Source of the DNA: Larix kaempferi
Taxonomy: Eukaryota; Streptophyta; Pinopsida; Pinales; Pinaceae
Assembly: GCA_027924585.1 (NCBI GenBank)
Contig: BSBM01000636.1
Span: 3,612,001 to 3,676,000 of the forward strand
Direction: 5' to 3'
Length of the DNA: 64,000 nucleotides
Part shown: in pieces, positions 10,784 to 23,100 of the stretch
Numbering within the stretch: position 1 is the stretch's first letter
How the letters are laid out: the number at the start of each line of letters is the position of its first letter
The notes under the pieces: model-generated
The model's database searches: none
The model's input: the letters and a program-made list of their open reading frames with translations, nothing else
What the model was told of the DNA's origin: nothing
Translations under genes and position numbers: made by a program

Positions 10784-13270
10784 ACATTATTTTCACTATA
10801 TCTCTCATAGTTTTATATAAAAAAATCCCCATTCCATTAACTTCCAGCACCACTTTAGATGAAGATGATGAATTCATCATCATTTACGTCCTTCATAATT
10901 TTTATCTTCTTAGCACGACATTCCCTTCCCTCATTGTTGATCCCTACACAACATTCAACAAATGTAAAATATAGTGTTTGAAACACATTAGTCATTATTA
11001 TTAAGAAGTACATACATTATTACTGAAAATGCAAAGAAAAACTCCATGTTGATTACCTATTGATTCACCTATTTCATTTCTTTGCAATGCTTCCTTCCAT
11101 CAACATTTTATGCTCTTTTTCACTTAGATTGCAAACAATTTTAGCTTTCCTCATTTTTTTGCTCCGCATGACACACATTAACTAATATACATAATTTAAA
11201 CTCACAAATAATTCAAATATATTCATTTTACATTAAAATTTCATATAACTTACCTTGTTCTATTTTTAGGATGTGCTCCCACCACACTCATTGCAACAAG
11301 TGTTTTCATTGAATCAGTGCACATTGTACATTAATGTGCATTGGTGCAGATTACGGGTATACACACTAGTTCATAATACACATGTATACAAACACAAAAT
11401 TATTGATTTATGAAGATATTATTAAATTTTATAAATGCAATATATAGATAAGCATGCAAATCGTATTTTAATTGTGATGTACATATAAAATGGTTCACTT
11501 TCAAAAAATAGCCGATGCATTAATATCTAAAGTGTGCACCAAAAACCACAAAAGGATTTTTTTTTTAAAGTTGATAGGGACATGTTTTGGGATCCAATGT
11601 AGTAATTGTTCCCATTCTATTAGATGCCCAATGCCCCATATATATAGATACAAAAAGCTATTAAGTATTCGGTTCCTAGGAAAAAAAAACATTTGTAAAA
11701 TAATAGAAAGAGTAAATTACTAATGCTAAAGTTTGCAGTCACGTAAAAGAAAAGGGATGCAACAAGAAAGTTAGGGTTTCGAGTGTTGAAGGTAACTATG
11801 AAAACTTTTATTTTCTTTAGAATGCACAATAAATATTAATAGTGACAAAAATAATTAATGATTTGTTTGAAACAATTAGGGGAAAATTGAAAAGAATAGT
11901 AAGAAAATATATACTTGAAATTTCTCCTCTGCGGAGTTGTATGTGACCTACAATCCCTTAAAAAAATTTCTCTTAAGAAAAATCTACCCACCCCAAGACT
12001 TCCTTGGCAAATCTATCTTGCACAAGTCTCTCCTTAAAATTTTGGAAAAATAATGAAGTAGTGATTAGGTTTCTAATATAAACTCACTTTTATAAAATGA
12101 ATTTCCTACATATTTTTCATGTATACCGTTTGTTTTTTTTCGAATTCCAGTGCACTTTAATAGTAATGTGAAATGGTGTACTCTTTCTGGAGAATGCACT
12201 ACTTTAATACAAATATTCGCTATTAAATTTTTTGTGGATATTTCATTTGTGAAATTTGTTGCGGATGATAGTTCTCTATGCATATCATAATTTAGCACAA
12301 CCGCGTGGTAATATGGATTAAAAATCCATTCGGATGTCTATTTGAAGTTAAAATGTTACATGCAACCAAAACTTTCTTTTGAGAATATGGAGACATAAGT
12401 TGCAATACTCAATAGTTTACAAATGTTATTTAAATTCACACCATATACTTAAAAAATGGTTTCAAAAGTCTTTTTGAACTTAAATTCTTATATGATTCTC
12501 AAACTTTATTTTAATAATGTAGACACGTATTGACTGTTGATTTGGCTCAAATGTAGGGAGAAAAAATTATAATATCAAATGGTTAATTCTTTATATTCCT
12601 GCTCATTCCATATTGTTCATTGTTCATCAAGTTCTCCTCTGCCATTTGCAAAAAGTTTTGATTTTATTTATATATTTTATTTATCTAATTTAATTTTTTA
12701 TTTATGCATGTGCATGTGAATAATTATGTATTGAAATTTGAAAGATCCTAGTTTGGGATCAAGTTTAAATGCACAAGATTTTCCACTAGTCAAAAAATGT
12801 TGCAAGGTATTATCATGAGCAAGATACTGCAAGAAGCTAGTAGGTGAAAATGGAGAGCCGCTTTACCATGCCAATTGTAACATGCCATCTTCTAGCCACC
12901 ATCCTAGGTCAATGGCACTTCATTGTTAACTGGATCTCTTTTATGACACCCCAAAAGTATGTGGTTGTTCAAAATGCAAAGGGTTGACGGAGAGCCCTCG
13001 ACATGTCACACTGTCTCATTATATTAATGATCAGACTACCCAATATTGATGGTTTAATACCTCCTACTACAAGTAAAAACCCAATAGGTGTTATAGAAAA
13101 GACACATGGGAACACTTCCATATGCTCATTTTCTGAAAAGTTGAAAGCAAAAAATAACTATGTTTCATCCTAAATTTACCAATCTATCTCTTTCTATTGA
13201 GTCAACCAAGAGTTCTAGTGATCCAAATGTTAAATGTACAACATTAGGAGACATTCTCCGAACCAATCTT
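10784..13270. other. AT-rich stretch with nothing recognised
   Basis: No protein family, RNA gene, LTR or clear repeat was recognised in this stretch. Open frames are short and AT-driven. Confidence 0.5.
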
Positions 13271-13287
13271 GTGCAGCCAAGATTTAT

Positions 13288-13499
13288 CCTCCCGTATAGA
13301 GGTGGGCACTTTGATTTCCTTCCGTGTAAAGTTTATTCCTCTCGTATAGAGGTAATTGATCAAAGTAATGATGTTGTAAAGTCTTGTTGGACAAGGCTCT
13401 GGATTTGTTTGTCAAGTCATGATTCTCATGTGAACCTTCCGTATAAAGGTATCCATGGGATGGACCTCCCGTATAGAGGTGGACCTTCCGTATAAAGGT
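13288..13499 (+). repeat. six copies of a CCTYCCGTATARAGGT half-palindrome
   Basis: Copies start at 13288, 13318, 13338, 13435, 13465 and 13484. The fuller copies read ACCTCCCGTATAGAGGT or ACCTTCCGTATAAAGGT, with ACCT and AGGT arms. They form two triplets with nearly the same internal spacing (30 and 20; 30 and 19), offset by 146-147 bp. The plus strand is open from 13160 to 13495, so some copies read as LPYRGG or LPYKGI, but not all are in one frame, so DNA or RNA function is as likely as protein. Confidence 0.75.
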
Positions 13500-13526
13500 C
13501 ATACTTTATTTATTAAAATCATTTAA

Positions 13527-14453
13527 TGTTGTGTGATGTATTATTAACCATGATCACCAGTTGTTATTAAGTCTCCTTTAAAGATTGATCACCTCTAAAG
13601 TGAATTACTTTAGCATATGATCATTTGGTCCATAATAATATAATATGATCACAACATCCGATAATTCTTCTTAGTATAATGTAATGTGATGGATAATTAA
13701 AGTTAGCACATATTGACCATGTTGTAAGAGATAACAAAATAAAAGATAAAGCATAGAGATCAAGAGAATTCGAAATTTCCCATACAGACACTTCAGTAAA
13801 TCAAGGAGAACTCGAATTGATCACTACATTGATGTTATCAAGAATCAGTTAAAGAGAGTTAACTAAGTGACAACAAAGAATATCTAGTTAACTAAGTGAC
13901 GACACTTAAGTTAACCACCTAACTAAGTGGGAAAGATTTCAATTAAGAGTTGAGTTCATTCTAAGTGACAACTTAGTGAGATAAAGCACTGCATGAGAAG
14001 TGGGGCACACTTCTGCATGCAAGATTGATACATCTAGTTTGAGGGTGAGTTCATGCTGAAGTTAGAAGATAAAAATAGAAGAGAAGAATGTATAAATATG
14101 TTATACGAGATTGATTAATTCAGTGCGAAGTGAATTCTCTTCTCCTTGAAGGCACAACGCTTCTCTTTGTGTGCAGGATATTATTATTGAAGGAAAGGCA
14201 CTTATCCAATTGATCTATCTTCTCTATTTCTTCCATATCTTAACCAAGAGTGTTTGGTGATATCTTATCTTCTGAAAGCAATCTGCTATGTTGTAAAAGA
14301 AAGCATTCTCTACTATCCATTATATTATACTAATAAGAGTTGCTAGGGTTTTTTTGTTCTCATCATTTAGAGAATTTTCTCCAGGGTATATCTTGTGTTA
14401 TTGATGTATTAATTTCATGAGATTGAGTTCTCTCATTGTTTCAAGCTTCGACA
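13527..14453 (+). repeat. possible solo LTR
   Basis: Starts TGTTGTGTGATG and ends CTTCGACA. Flanks are TTTAA on the left and TCTAA on the right, a 4-of-5 match. A TATAAATA box at 14091-14098 sits about 360 bp from the right end, as expected for an LTR promoter. No second copy is in the window, so this rests on ends, flanks and promoter only. Confidence 0.4.
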
Positions 14454-14602
14454 TCTAAAAGAATTAAAGATCAAATATCAACCAAATATTAACACCAAAG
14501 TATGATATCACTACCACCAAAAACATATCTACTAGGAGATCCAAAAAATTGTGAGAGATGAGAGAGAAAATTACGAGGTACACACCAAGGTGAATTCAAT
14601 TA

Positions 14603-15261
14603 TTGGAAGGTAGCGATGAATTCTTTCTCATTGTCCATCTGCAAATTAAATACCAAACTTTTTATAGCCAAGATTTGTATAGCACTTGGTTGTTTTCTCT
14701 GCTTGTGCCAAATGTTGAAACCAAATTCTCCTTTTATGGTAATAATTATATGATTAACAAGTCTAAGATAGATGTTGCAAATATTAGCTTGTTTATCCTT
14801 TCACATGTATTCATTCCTCCCAAAAAATCAATATCAATTATGCAATTTTGTGGTCCTCTTTATCGTCGGTTTGATTACTTGAACATTGTTAACTACAAAC
14901 ATAACATTTCCATGTATATCATGTGCATGAATGGTTATGATTCTAAAACTTTAACAGTAAGAAACCATTATATATCGATGGTCATCCATGCACTCATGAG
15001 AACATCATGTTTCATAAATTTTGTAGGTGCTCATTATTCAATGCAAATTGTTCATTTGAGGAACACTCCAATGACAAGAATTTCTTTATGAAAATGAAAA
15101 CGTTTAGATTTGTTGTTGTGCATGCAATACGTAGTTTGTATCCTAGTGATGAGTTGATAATAAATTATAACTTTCATGGATTACCAATCGCTCATCAAAG
15201 ATGCCTTGCATTGGGAATACCTTTAGATCTCCCCTTGGTACATAAAAAGGTCATTGAGTAA
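14603..15261 (+). pseudogene. SET-domain-like protein fragment, frameshifted
   Basis: Two overlapping frames cover this stretch. The first (14603-15091) ends near MRTSCFINF. The second (15007-15261) carries CSLFNANC, then RFVVVHAIRSLYPSDELI and NYNFHGLP. The order FINH-like, CxxxNxNC, V-x(3)-A-x-R-x-L-x-P-x-D-E-L-x(3)-Y matches the NHSC-PN and ELxxDY parts of SET lysine methyltransferase domains. A frame change sits exactly between the two motifs, and NHSC is degraded to NFCRC, so it is not functional. It could be a captured host fragment in a transposon or the remains of an old gene. I cannot place it in a SET subfamily. Confidence 0.4.
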
Positions 15262-15750
15262 TTGTATTTTTTATTATTTTCAATGGAATTATAGTAAACG
15301 TATTGCTTAATTTGAAATTTTGTTTTATAAACTAGTTTGTTGCACATGTACTATTGGAAAAAAATCCATGCTCCTAAAAACTATTCAGCATAATGTTTAA
15401 ACATACTAAATGCATTATGTTACTAATATATTTGATGTAATATTCAATAATCTTGTAATTAGAATTTTGATGTTTTTTTTTTAACAGTAACAGAGGAAAA
15501 GAGTATATTTATAAAAGCTATGCACAGCTATACATTACAAACTTTCAAAAGATTTCTGATAGAGCAGGAAATGTTTGGACAGACTATAACTATGGTTTCT
15601 AGCAGCAATACATTGCAAGCTATGAGTTTTGTTTTTCTAAATCTATCCAAAATGGAGCTAGAATAAACCTTTATAAATTGTCTGTTGAGGATTATGCAGA
15701 AATGCATTGACAAAAAGATACAAAATTATGGAACCTGAGCTAAACAAAAA

Positions 15751-16428
15751 CTAGCCATAATTCTTTAACCTGGCAGAGGTTGCATCCACCATTTCTTGGT
15801 TGACCGTGGGGGTTTCATGCACCCAGCTTCCCTGATTTTTCCCAGTGAGAATGGCCATGTCTTCCTGCAGCATGTCCACTTTCCCCATTAACTCGAACAA
15901 GTTCCTTTCCAGGTCATCTATCCTGGAATCCTGACAAGAGAGCTGTGAGACCGCGTGAGTAATATCCAAGGCCATATATGCATTTTGCTTGACGCTGGAG
16001 CAAACTGCATCATATGTGTTCCGAACAGCAAATTTTATGTCCACCAGAGTTCTGCTCAAAGCGGCTATGGCTTCCAACACCGTCTGCATAGTATCAAGAT
16101 TACACGCCGGCAACAGCAGAACACGTGGGGGAGGAGAGTCAAGCTCGCAGAGGGAGAGGCGACTCAGGGCATCGGGTAAGTGGGGAGGACGAGCCATCGC
16201 GGAGGAAGGAAAAGAAGGAGCTGGAGGTGGAGTAAATACAGGTTCGTGGGAGCTGACAACACAAGTGGGAGCGAGGAGACAGGTGGAAGGACGATCGGGG
16301 TGGCGTGTGGCTGAAGCTATGGAGGGGGAGGTCAAGGATATTCCAAAGTTTGAGCTCGGGAAGGGGTGGGCCTTCGAGATCATGGACCCAACCTTAAAAT
16401 CAAACAAGAAAGTGTTAATTCTTGACAT
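15751..16428 (-). CDS. ORF downstream of LINE RNase H: proline-rich plus coiled coil
   Basis: 225 residues from an ATG at 16428 to the stop at 15751. Residues 1-105 are serine- and proline-rich (for example FTPPPAPSFPSS). Residues about 110-200 look helical, with a heptad-like stretch IDDLERNLFELMGKVDMLQE. It lies in the same frame as the RNase H domain before it, separated by one TAA (16435-16437) and two codons. It may therefore be the C-terminal extension of the LINE pol protein after a nonsense change, or a separate third frame. The frame is undamaged, while the RNase H upstream has a stop. No known family is recognised, and plant L1 elements usually end soon after RNase H. Translation is not shown by the sequence. 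Confidence 0.5.
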   Translation of the reverse strand: MSRINTFLFDFKVGSMISKAHPFPSSNFGISLTSPSIASATRHPDRPSTCLLAPTCVVSSHEPVFTPPPAPSFPSSAMARPPHLPDALSRLSLCELDSPPPRVLLLPACNLDTMQTVLEAIAALSRTLVDIKFAVRNTYDAVCSSVKQNAYMALDITHAVSQLSCQDSRIDDLERNLFELMGKVDMLQEDMAILTGKNQGSWVHETPTVNQEMVDATSARLKNYG

Positions 16429-16434
16429 TAAAGC

Positions 16435-16837
16435 TTAGGGAATGTAATGATACCCCATAACTCCATTGAGATCCTTGACTTGTCCAATTTCAAGCAAAAT
16501 TCCTTTATTAGCTGCTATATCTGCAAGCCTATTGTTCTCTCAACGGATGTGGAAAAAAGAGACCTTGGAGAGGAGAGTGTTGGTTTTAATTCTTTGCATG
16601 TATCTGTGGGCTTTTGATCCTGGCGAGGCAAACCCTCGTCGCATGATTTGAATGACATGCCTGGAGTCTCCGTAGATTCTAAGATTGTCAATACTGTATC
16701 TAGAAGCCATATCTAAGGAGAAAATGAGAGCTAACCAATCTGCCTCATTGTTAGTTTTGCTACCTAGCCCCCAAGAGAAGGTTGCAATTTTATTTCCTCC
16801 GGGATCGAAGAGTATCCCACCCGCACTTGCCGCCCCA
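16435..16837 (-). pseudogene. LINE RNase H domain (C-terminal part of pol)
   Basis: Minus-strand reading gives AASAGGILFDPGGNKIATFS, then SKTNNEADWLALIFSLDMAS, then IYGDSRHVIQIMRRG. This is the order of the RNase H (RVT_3) fold at the end of plant LINE pol, with the TNNxAE and GDS signatures. The first catalytic aspartate is lost with the 5' truncation. A TGA at 16540-16542 interrupts the SFFHIR...ENNRLAD segment, and the frame ends at TAA 16435-16437. Confidence 0.85.
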
Positions 16838-16904
16838 AATTAGAATTTTGATGTTGAACGACATGTCCACCATCTTTTGTTGCACCCCACTACAATGTCA
16901 AATT

Positions 16905-17505
16905 GAGACAAGGTATTAAAAAGGTACAACTAAGAGAGGAATCATACCAAGCATGGTTGAATCAACCACCTATTCAATTCCCAATAATTCAGAATGTCTA
17001 CAATAACACTAGTTTTTCACATGTTGGCAATGAAGGCAATGAAATAGAGGTTGGTATGGATGATTTCTTATGAGATATGACTACCATGGAGGGAATGTTG
17101 TTACATGCATTCCAAAAATATGAGTTAGTGGATGATGCTCATATCACGAATACCTTCTTCAAAAACTTAAAATCCGCTTCCACCACCCCTCTCTTTGGAC
17201 ATGGGTCAAAGTCTACCTAACTAGAGACAACAATGTTTCTACACAACTTGAAAGCAATGTATGGCATGTCAAATGCGTGTTTCTCAACACTATAAAGATA
17301 ACTAACCATTGAGTTACCTATATTTTTAGGAGTCTTGTCCCACAATCAATATTGAAAAAAGTCAATTTTATCTATGCTTGATGACAATGTACATTTCTAA
17401 TGCCCATGATTGTAGGTTACTAAAAAGGTACTTTTGAGTAAAAATGTCTTTCTTGGTTTCTATGAAGAGGGAAAGAAAATGTTGAAAAGGTTGGGTGTTG
17501 AGTAC
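16905..17505 (+). pseudogene. CACTA TNP2 transposase remnant, part 1
   Basis: With frame changes the plus strand reads FQKYELVDDAHITNTFFKNL, TPLFGHGSKST, then TTMFLHNLKAMYGMSNACFS and KKSILSML. This follows the TNP2 order (TPLFxGxxxS, LxxLNLKxxYGxSNxxF, LPxxxxxPxxxYxxKKxL). The stretch ends KMLKRLGVEY, where Gypsy E interrupts it. Multiple stops make it a dead gene. TNP2 proteins cut and move CACTA transposons. Confidence 0.7.
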
Positions 17506-18193
17506 TGTAATGTCCTCTTCTGCTTAAGCACTAAGGACTATCCTGCTAACCTATCTGATTCCCATTAGTTCGCGCAGGAATTGACATTAAGGGGATTGAC
17601 TGAGGATTTATGCCATTTACACCATAAGAATATCTTAAGCATGGTTATTTGATCGTCAATAGTTAAATAGGGGCCACAGGAACTAGGGGACCCCTGCATG
17701 CACAACATGCGAGCCATATTTCATGTTGCATGCACTAAAACTCGTTTATTGAGCTTCCATGCACACTAGAAACACTGCATGCAAGTCAACTGGAAATTAG
17801 AAGATAAAGCGACCTAGTCATGCAAAAGTTAGGCCAGGCCAAGTGAATGTTATAAAAGAAAGGTAAAGTGAGTGAGTAATACCTGCATATATGATTATTT
17901 ATTTGAGAAGTCGATTTGGAGAGATCAGTGAGCTATTTTAGGTTGAGTGCACACACTCAACTATTCAGTGTATTTCGGCAGCGAAATCTATCTGCCCTAG
18001 TCACTATCAGGTTAGATAATCTAGATTCAGCATTGCTATCATCATAAGGTATTGTTCTTCAACTTCTTGCAGGGTTTGAGCTACATATTAGATTGAAGGA
18101 TTTCTCCCTCCTTGCATGAGCGAATTGGACAAGGAGAGATAGATTCGTATCTCAGTCTGCAGGGTTCCTTTCTTCTGCATATTGGCTCCATTA

Positions 18194-18785
18194 TGTTAAA
18201 TTTTGAGCATTAATTCACAATACTCTAGGATCTTCACTGAGAGAATAACATATACAGTATATCAATGCATAATAATCACAATAAGCATGATAAGCATCAC
18301 AAGAATCAAAAGCATGAGAGACAAGAGACACAGAGTTTCCGTGGGGAAAACCCTAAGGTGAAAAACCCCACAACTTCCTCAGAGATAGAGAGAGAAATGG
18401 CTCAACCAAAGTACAACCAAAATACACTTGAGATAGTCTCCTAGAGCAAGTGATCCTTCTCCTCACTAGTGCGCCACTTTCTGAGTGAGAGAAGTGTGAC
18501 TTTACGAATGAATCCAAATAGAGATCTCCCGATCTCTATTTATACTAACTTGTTTTCCCAGTTACACTATGGGGCCGACTTGTCTATCTAGATATATCCA
18601 TAATATAATATATATTTCAGGGCCGACCCCACACATGGTGGTCTAATAACCCATCGGCAAGTACACACACTTGCGACACTTGTCAATCCACATGACGACA
18701 CTTCCTCATAGACGAATAACACATCTCTAATAAGGGTACAATAAATATATATGAAATACATTCCGAAGTTACATATACATCAACA
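18194..18785 (-). repeat. Copia B 3' LTR
   Basis: 592 bp, TG...CA. TATA-type box 18537-18544 (TATTTATA on plus). Short form, lacking the ATAGATGAAATACAT duplication. The polypurine tract abuts at 18785-18797. Confidence 0.93.
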
Positions 18786-20152
18786 CTCCCTCTTAACTAG
18801 GAAGGTATTTCTCGACACAGATCTGCTAGACAAGTCTTCTTCTCGGGATCATCGTCATCGATGCATCGTCATCATCATCGTCACTGCTGCTGATATCTCA
18901 ACCAATCTCTGACTCTACTCGTCATAGGAAGTTCTACAGAGCCAGTCCTTTTTCATACTGGATGCAGGCCCACCACTTGTAGGTCTTCGTCATCACTGGC
19001 CATACTGTGGAATCCTCAGGACTTATTACGTGCATCACAAAACCTCGAAAGAGCATCCCAGGCTGTTACGAGCACACGACTCTACCTATAGGATCTCCCA
19101 GGGCCATATTATATGTGACCTCACCACAAAACCCTGCAAGAGCATCCCAAGATGTTACGAGCACACAACTCTACCTATAGGATCTCCCAGGGATATATTA
19201 TATGTGGTCACCACAAAATCTCGCAAGAGAATCCCAGCCTGTTACGAGCACACAGCTTTACCTATAGGATCTCCCAGGGACAGATTATATGTGGTCATGG
19301 AAAAACCTCGCAAGAGCATCCCAGGACTTATTACGAGCACACAGCTCAACCTATTGGATCTCCCAGGGACATATTATATTCCATAGGACAAAACCTCGAA
19401 AGAGCATCTTCCAGATATCCCAGGGCCAGATTATATGCCATAGGAAAAACCTCGAAAGACTATCTGCAAATCTCCCAGGGCCAAACTATATGCTCATCTA
19501 CACAACCTGATCCACGGCCATAAAGTATCAACCTGATACTCACCATACATCATCTTGATGTACACATGATCATCCTGATCATCATCATTGCAACATCCTG
19601 CTGCATGTCATCTGGAGCAACATCCTGAAGCTCATCATCCATGATCATACAATGCATCTACCTGATGCATACCAAGTATCTACCTGATACATATCATCAT
19701 ACATGATCCACCTGATCATACAGTGTATCCACTTGATACAAATACATGATACATATCACCATACATGATCCACTAGATCATACAATGTATCCACCTGATA
19801 CATATACAGATACATGGTCCAAGCATCCAACATAATGCATATACAAAATACATACAAATGATCCTACTGATCATATCCAGCATCCAACATGATGTGTACA
19901 TACATATAAATGATCTAAGTGATCATATCCAGCATCCAACATGATGCATACATACATATACATATAAATGATCCAACTGATCATATCCAGCATCCAACAT
20001 GATGCATACATACATATAAAAATGATCCAATTGATCATACAAAGCAGAAACCAGAACATCATCCCGATGCTCATCATCCAGCGCTTACATCCACAGCCAT
20101 GTGAAGGATCCTCCTTCCAACATGCTTGGAATGGCTTCAGCAAATGTGTCCA
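18786..20152. repeat. Copia B 3' noncoding minisatellites
   Basis: From about 19020 to 19500 there are repeats of AACCTCGCAAGAGCATCCCAG with ACGAGCACACAGCTCTACCTATAG-type spacers (about 110-bp modules). From about 19540 to 20040 come TGATCA/GATACA-rich repeats. The arrangement is as in A, C and D. Overlapping open frames here are by-products of repetition. Confidence 0.8.
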
Positions 20153-23100
20153 TCACTTCTTCCTTGAAGTGTCATCAATCTGAAGAACGCCAAGCCTCTC
20201 CCTGAAGTACTCGAACTTCACCCTGGCTAGTGGCTTTGTCAACACATTTGCAATCTGCTCGTCCGTCGCAACGTACAGGAGCTTCACAGCTCCTCTCTGC
20301 ACCATATCCCTGATATAGTGATATTTGATCTCTATGTGTTTCGACCTGTCATGAAACACTAGGTTCTCGGACAGCTTCACACAACTCTGGTTATCACAAA
20401 ATATACGAGTAGCATCCAACGGGAGATCAAATAACTTAGACAGTAGCTTCCATAGCCATACTGCCTCACAACTAGCTGAACAGGCTGCAACATACTCTAC
20501 CTCAGTTGTACTCAGTGCTACGCAGGACTGCTTCCTACTAAACCAAGAGATCACACCTGATCCCATACTGAAGCAGCATTCAGATGTGCTCTTCCTATCT
20601 GCAGCACTGCCAGCCCAATCTGAATCAACATAACCCTGCAGGTTAAAATTTTGATTCGATTCATACTTGAGCCCATAATCCACTGTACCCTTCAGGTACC
20701 TCAGAACATGCTTTACAGCAACCAGGTGAACACTCCTCGGATCCATCAGGAACTGGCTCAATGTGTTCACAACAAAGCAAATATCTGGTCTCGTGTTCAT
20801 CAGGTACATCAAGGACCCAATCTTCTGACGATACATAGAGACATCAACTGGCTCAGATGAAGCATCACATAGAAGCTTCAGATTCGATGCCATAGGTGTG
20901 GCCATGGCCTTGTAATCCATCATCCCGAATCTCTTCAGGATATCTACTGTGTACTTTCCTTGACCAAGGAAGATCCCACCTGCACTCTGCCACACCTCCA
21001 TACCTAGGAAATAATGCATCATTCCCAAATATTTCATATCAAACTTGGTAGCAAGCTTCCTCTTAGTATCTGCAATCAATCTGTCATCTCCCGTTACAAA
21101 TAAGTCATCCACATACATGAGTAGAATCACAGGATTCCCTTCCTCAACCTTGTAGTAAAGGTTGGAATCTGCTTTACTCTTGGTAAAGCCCAAACTAGAT
21201 AGGAAACTGTCCATCCTACCATACCAGATTTTGGGAGCTTGTTTCAAGCCATACAAGGTTTTCTTCAATCTGCACACATATGACTCCCTGTCATGTATTT
21301 CAAAACCGAGTGGCTGCTCCACATATACTTCGTCTTCAACTACACCGTTCAAGAAAGCAGTCTTGACATCCATCTGGTGTATTTTCCATTTCATTGCTGC
21401 AGCCAGGACAAGTACTGTTTTGATGGAAGTATACCTGGCTACAGGTGCAAAAGTTTCTTCATAATCTATTCCCTCTTTCTGAGAGAAGCCACGAGCTACG
21501 AATCTTGCCTTGTATTTCTCTACACTGCCATCTGCAGCATGCTTGATTTTGTAGATCCATTTGGAAGTCACAACAGACTTCTCTTTAGGCCTTGGGACAA
21601 CATCCCAAACATCATTCTTCACTATTTATTGGTATTCCTCAACCATGGCATCCTTCCATTCTTTCTTTTCCGCTGCTTCTTCATAACTGGGAGGCTCTTT
21701 GTTCATAATGTCACAGAGTAAAGCAACATAGCTGGTATGTGATCTGGTTCTCTTCTTTGCTCTGTGTTCTTCTTCTGGAATGCCAAATCTTTCTGCATCT
21801 TGAATGAGATATCTAGCCCATGTAGGTTTCCTCTTGTGAGAGTTATCCTCACGGGGTGGATCTACAGGTTCTTGCAGATCTTCAAACTCACGAACAACTT
21901 CTGGAACTGCTTCAGTCATGGTAGTGTATTGAAATCTAGTTTCCTTAGGTTCTTCATAAACTTCGATAGGTGCCTTCCTTGATTTGATGAATGCTGAGTT
22001 TTCATCAAATGTTACATCCCTGCTGACATCAATCTTCTTGAACCCTGGAAAGTATATTCTGTAAGCCTTCGAGCTTTCACTGTAACCCACAAAGATACCC
22101 TTCTTTCCTGAAGGATCTAGTTTAGTCCTCTTTTACTTTGGGACATGAGTGTATACTAGACAACCAAATATTCTGAGATGGATGACTTCAGGTTTCTTAC
22201 CAGAAAAGACCTCTTCTGGTGTCTTGTTGTCCAGTATCTTGTGGGGTGTTCTGTTATGCACATATACAGTTGTTCTAGCTGCTTCTGCCCATAGATGCAT
22301 AGGTAGATCCTGGTCATGCAGCATTGCCCTTGCTGCTTCCATGATAGTTCTATTCTTCCTTTTTGCAACTCCATTCTATTGAGGATTATAAGGAGTAGTC
22401 AACTCCCTCTTAATCCCTGAATCACTACAAAGCTTCTTGAAGTCACTTGAGGTGAATTCTCCACCATTGTCGGATCTGAATGTTTTCATCTTCTTGTCAG
22501 TTTGATTCTCCATCAAGGTTATGAATTCCTTGAACTTATCAAACACCTCATATTTGTTCTTCAAGAAGTATACCCAAGTCTTCCTGGAGAAGTCATCAAT
22601 AAATGAGACATAGTAAACATACCCACTTAGAGAACTGGATGACATAGGACCACATACATCTGAGTGGATGATTTCCAGGATATCTTTTTCCTTGCTTTCA
22701 CTGCTTGGGAAATCCTTCTTAATATTCTTACCTTTTGCACATCCTTTGCAAACACCTTCATGTTTGGTCTTGATTTCAGGAAGACCCTCTATAGCCTTGC
22801 TTGCAATTGGAAGTGCCCTATAATTCATATGGTCAAGTCTTCTATGCCAAAGTTTACTTGGCTCCATGGATTCATGCACCATGGCATGTTCAGGTTGTCC
22901 CTTCAATTTTTACAAGCCTCCCTCTTGCTCTCCAATCACTACTGCATCATCGATTGTTTTACCCTTTGGCCACATTAGGACTTGGCCATCCACAAATGCA
23001 ACCCTCATACCTTTTGCATCCAATGCAGAGATGGAGAGTAAGTTCTTCTTGAGCCCAGGTACATAAAGGACTTCTTTCATCTTCAAAGATTTTCCAGAAT

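Larger units (their letters stand above)
15473..16837 (-). mobile_element. 5'-truncated LINE (L1-type) with 16-bp target duplication
   Basis: A perfect 16-bp direct repeat AATTAGAATTTTGATG flanks it, at 15457-15472 and 16838-16853. On the minus strand the 3' end is a poly(A) run (plus T-run 15473-15482), next to the left repeat. The 5' end is cut inside the RNase H domain. A-tail, long target duplication and 5' truncation are the signs of target-primed reverse transcription. It inserted into DNA lying just upstream of the CACTA transposase remnant. Confidence 0.92.

Noticed and set aside
10784-13159. Possible genes in short AT-rich frames (for example 11490-11723)
   Set aside because: Short, low-complexity, no family resemblance and no conserved context.
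15955-16438. Plus-strand frames of 74 and 149 residues opposite the LINE downstream ORF
   Set aside because: Antisense to a frame that is better supported by its in-phase position after RNase H.
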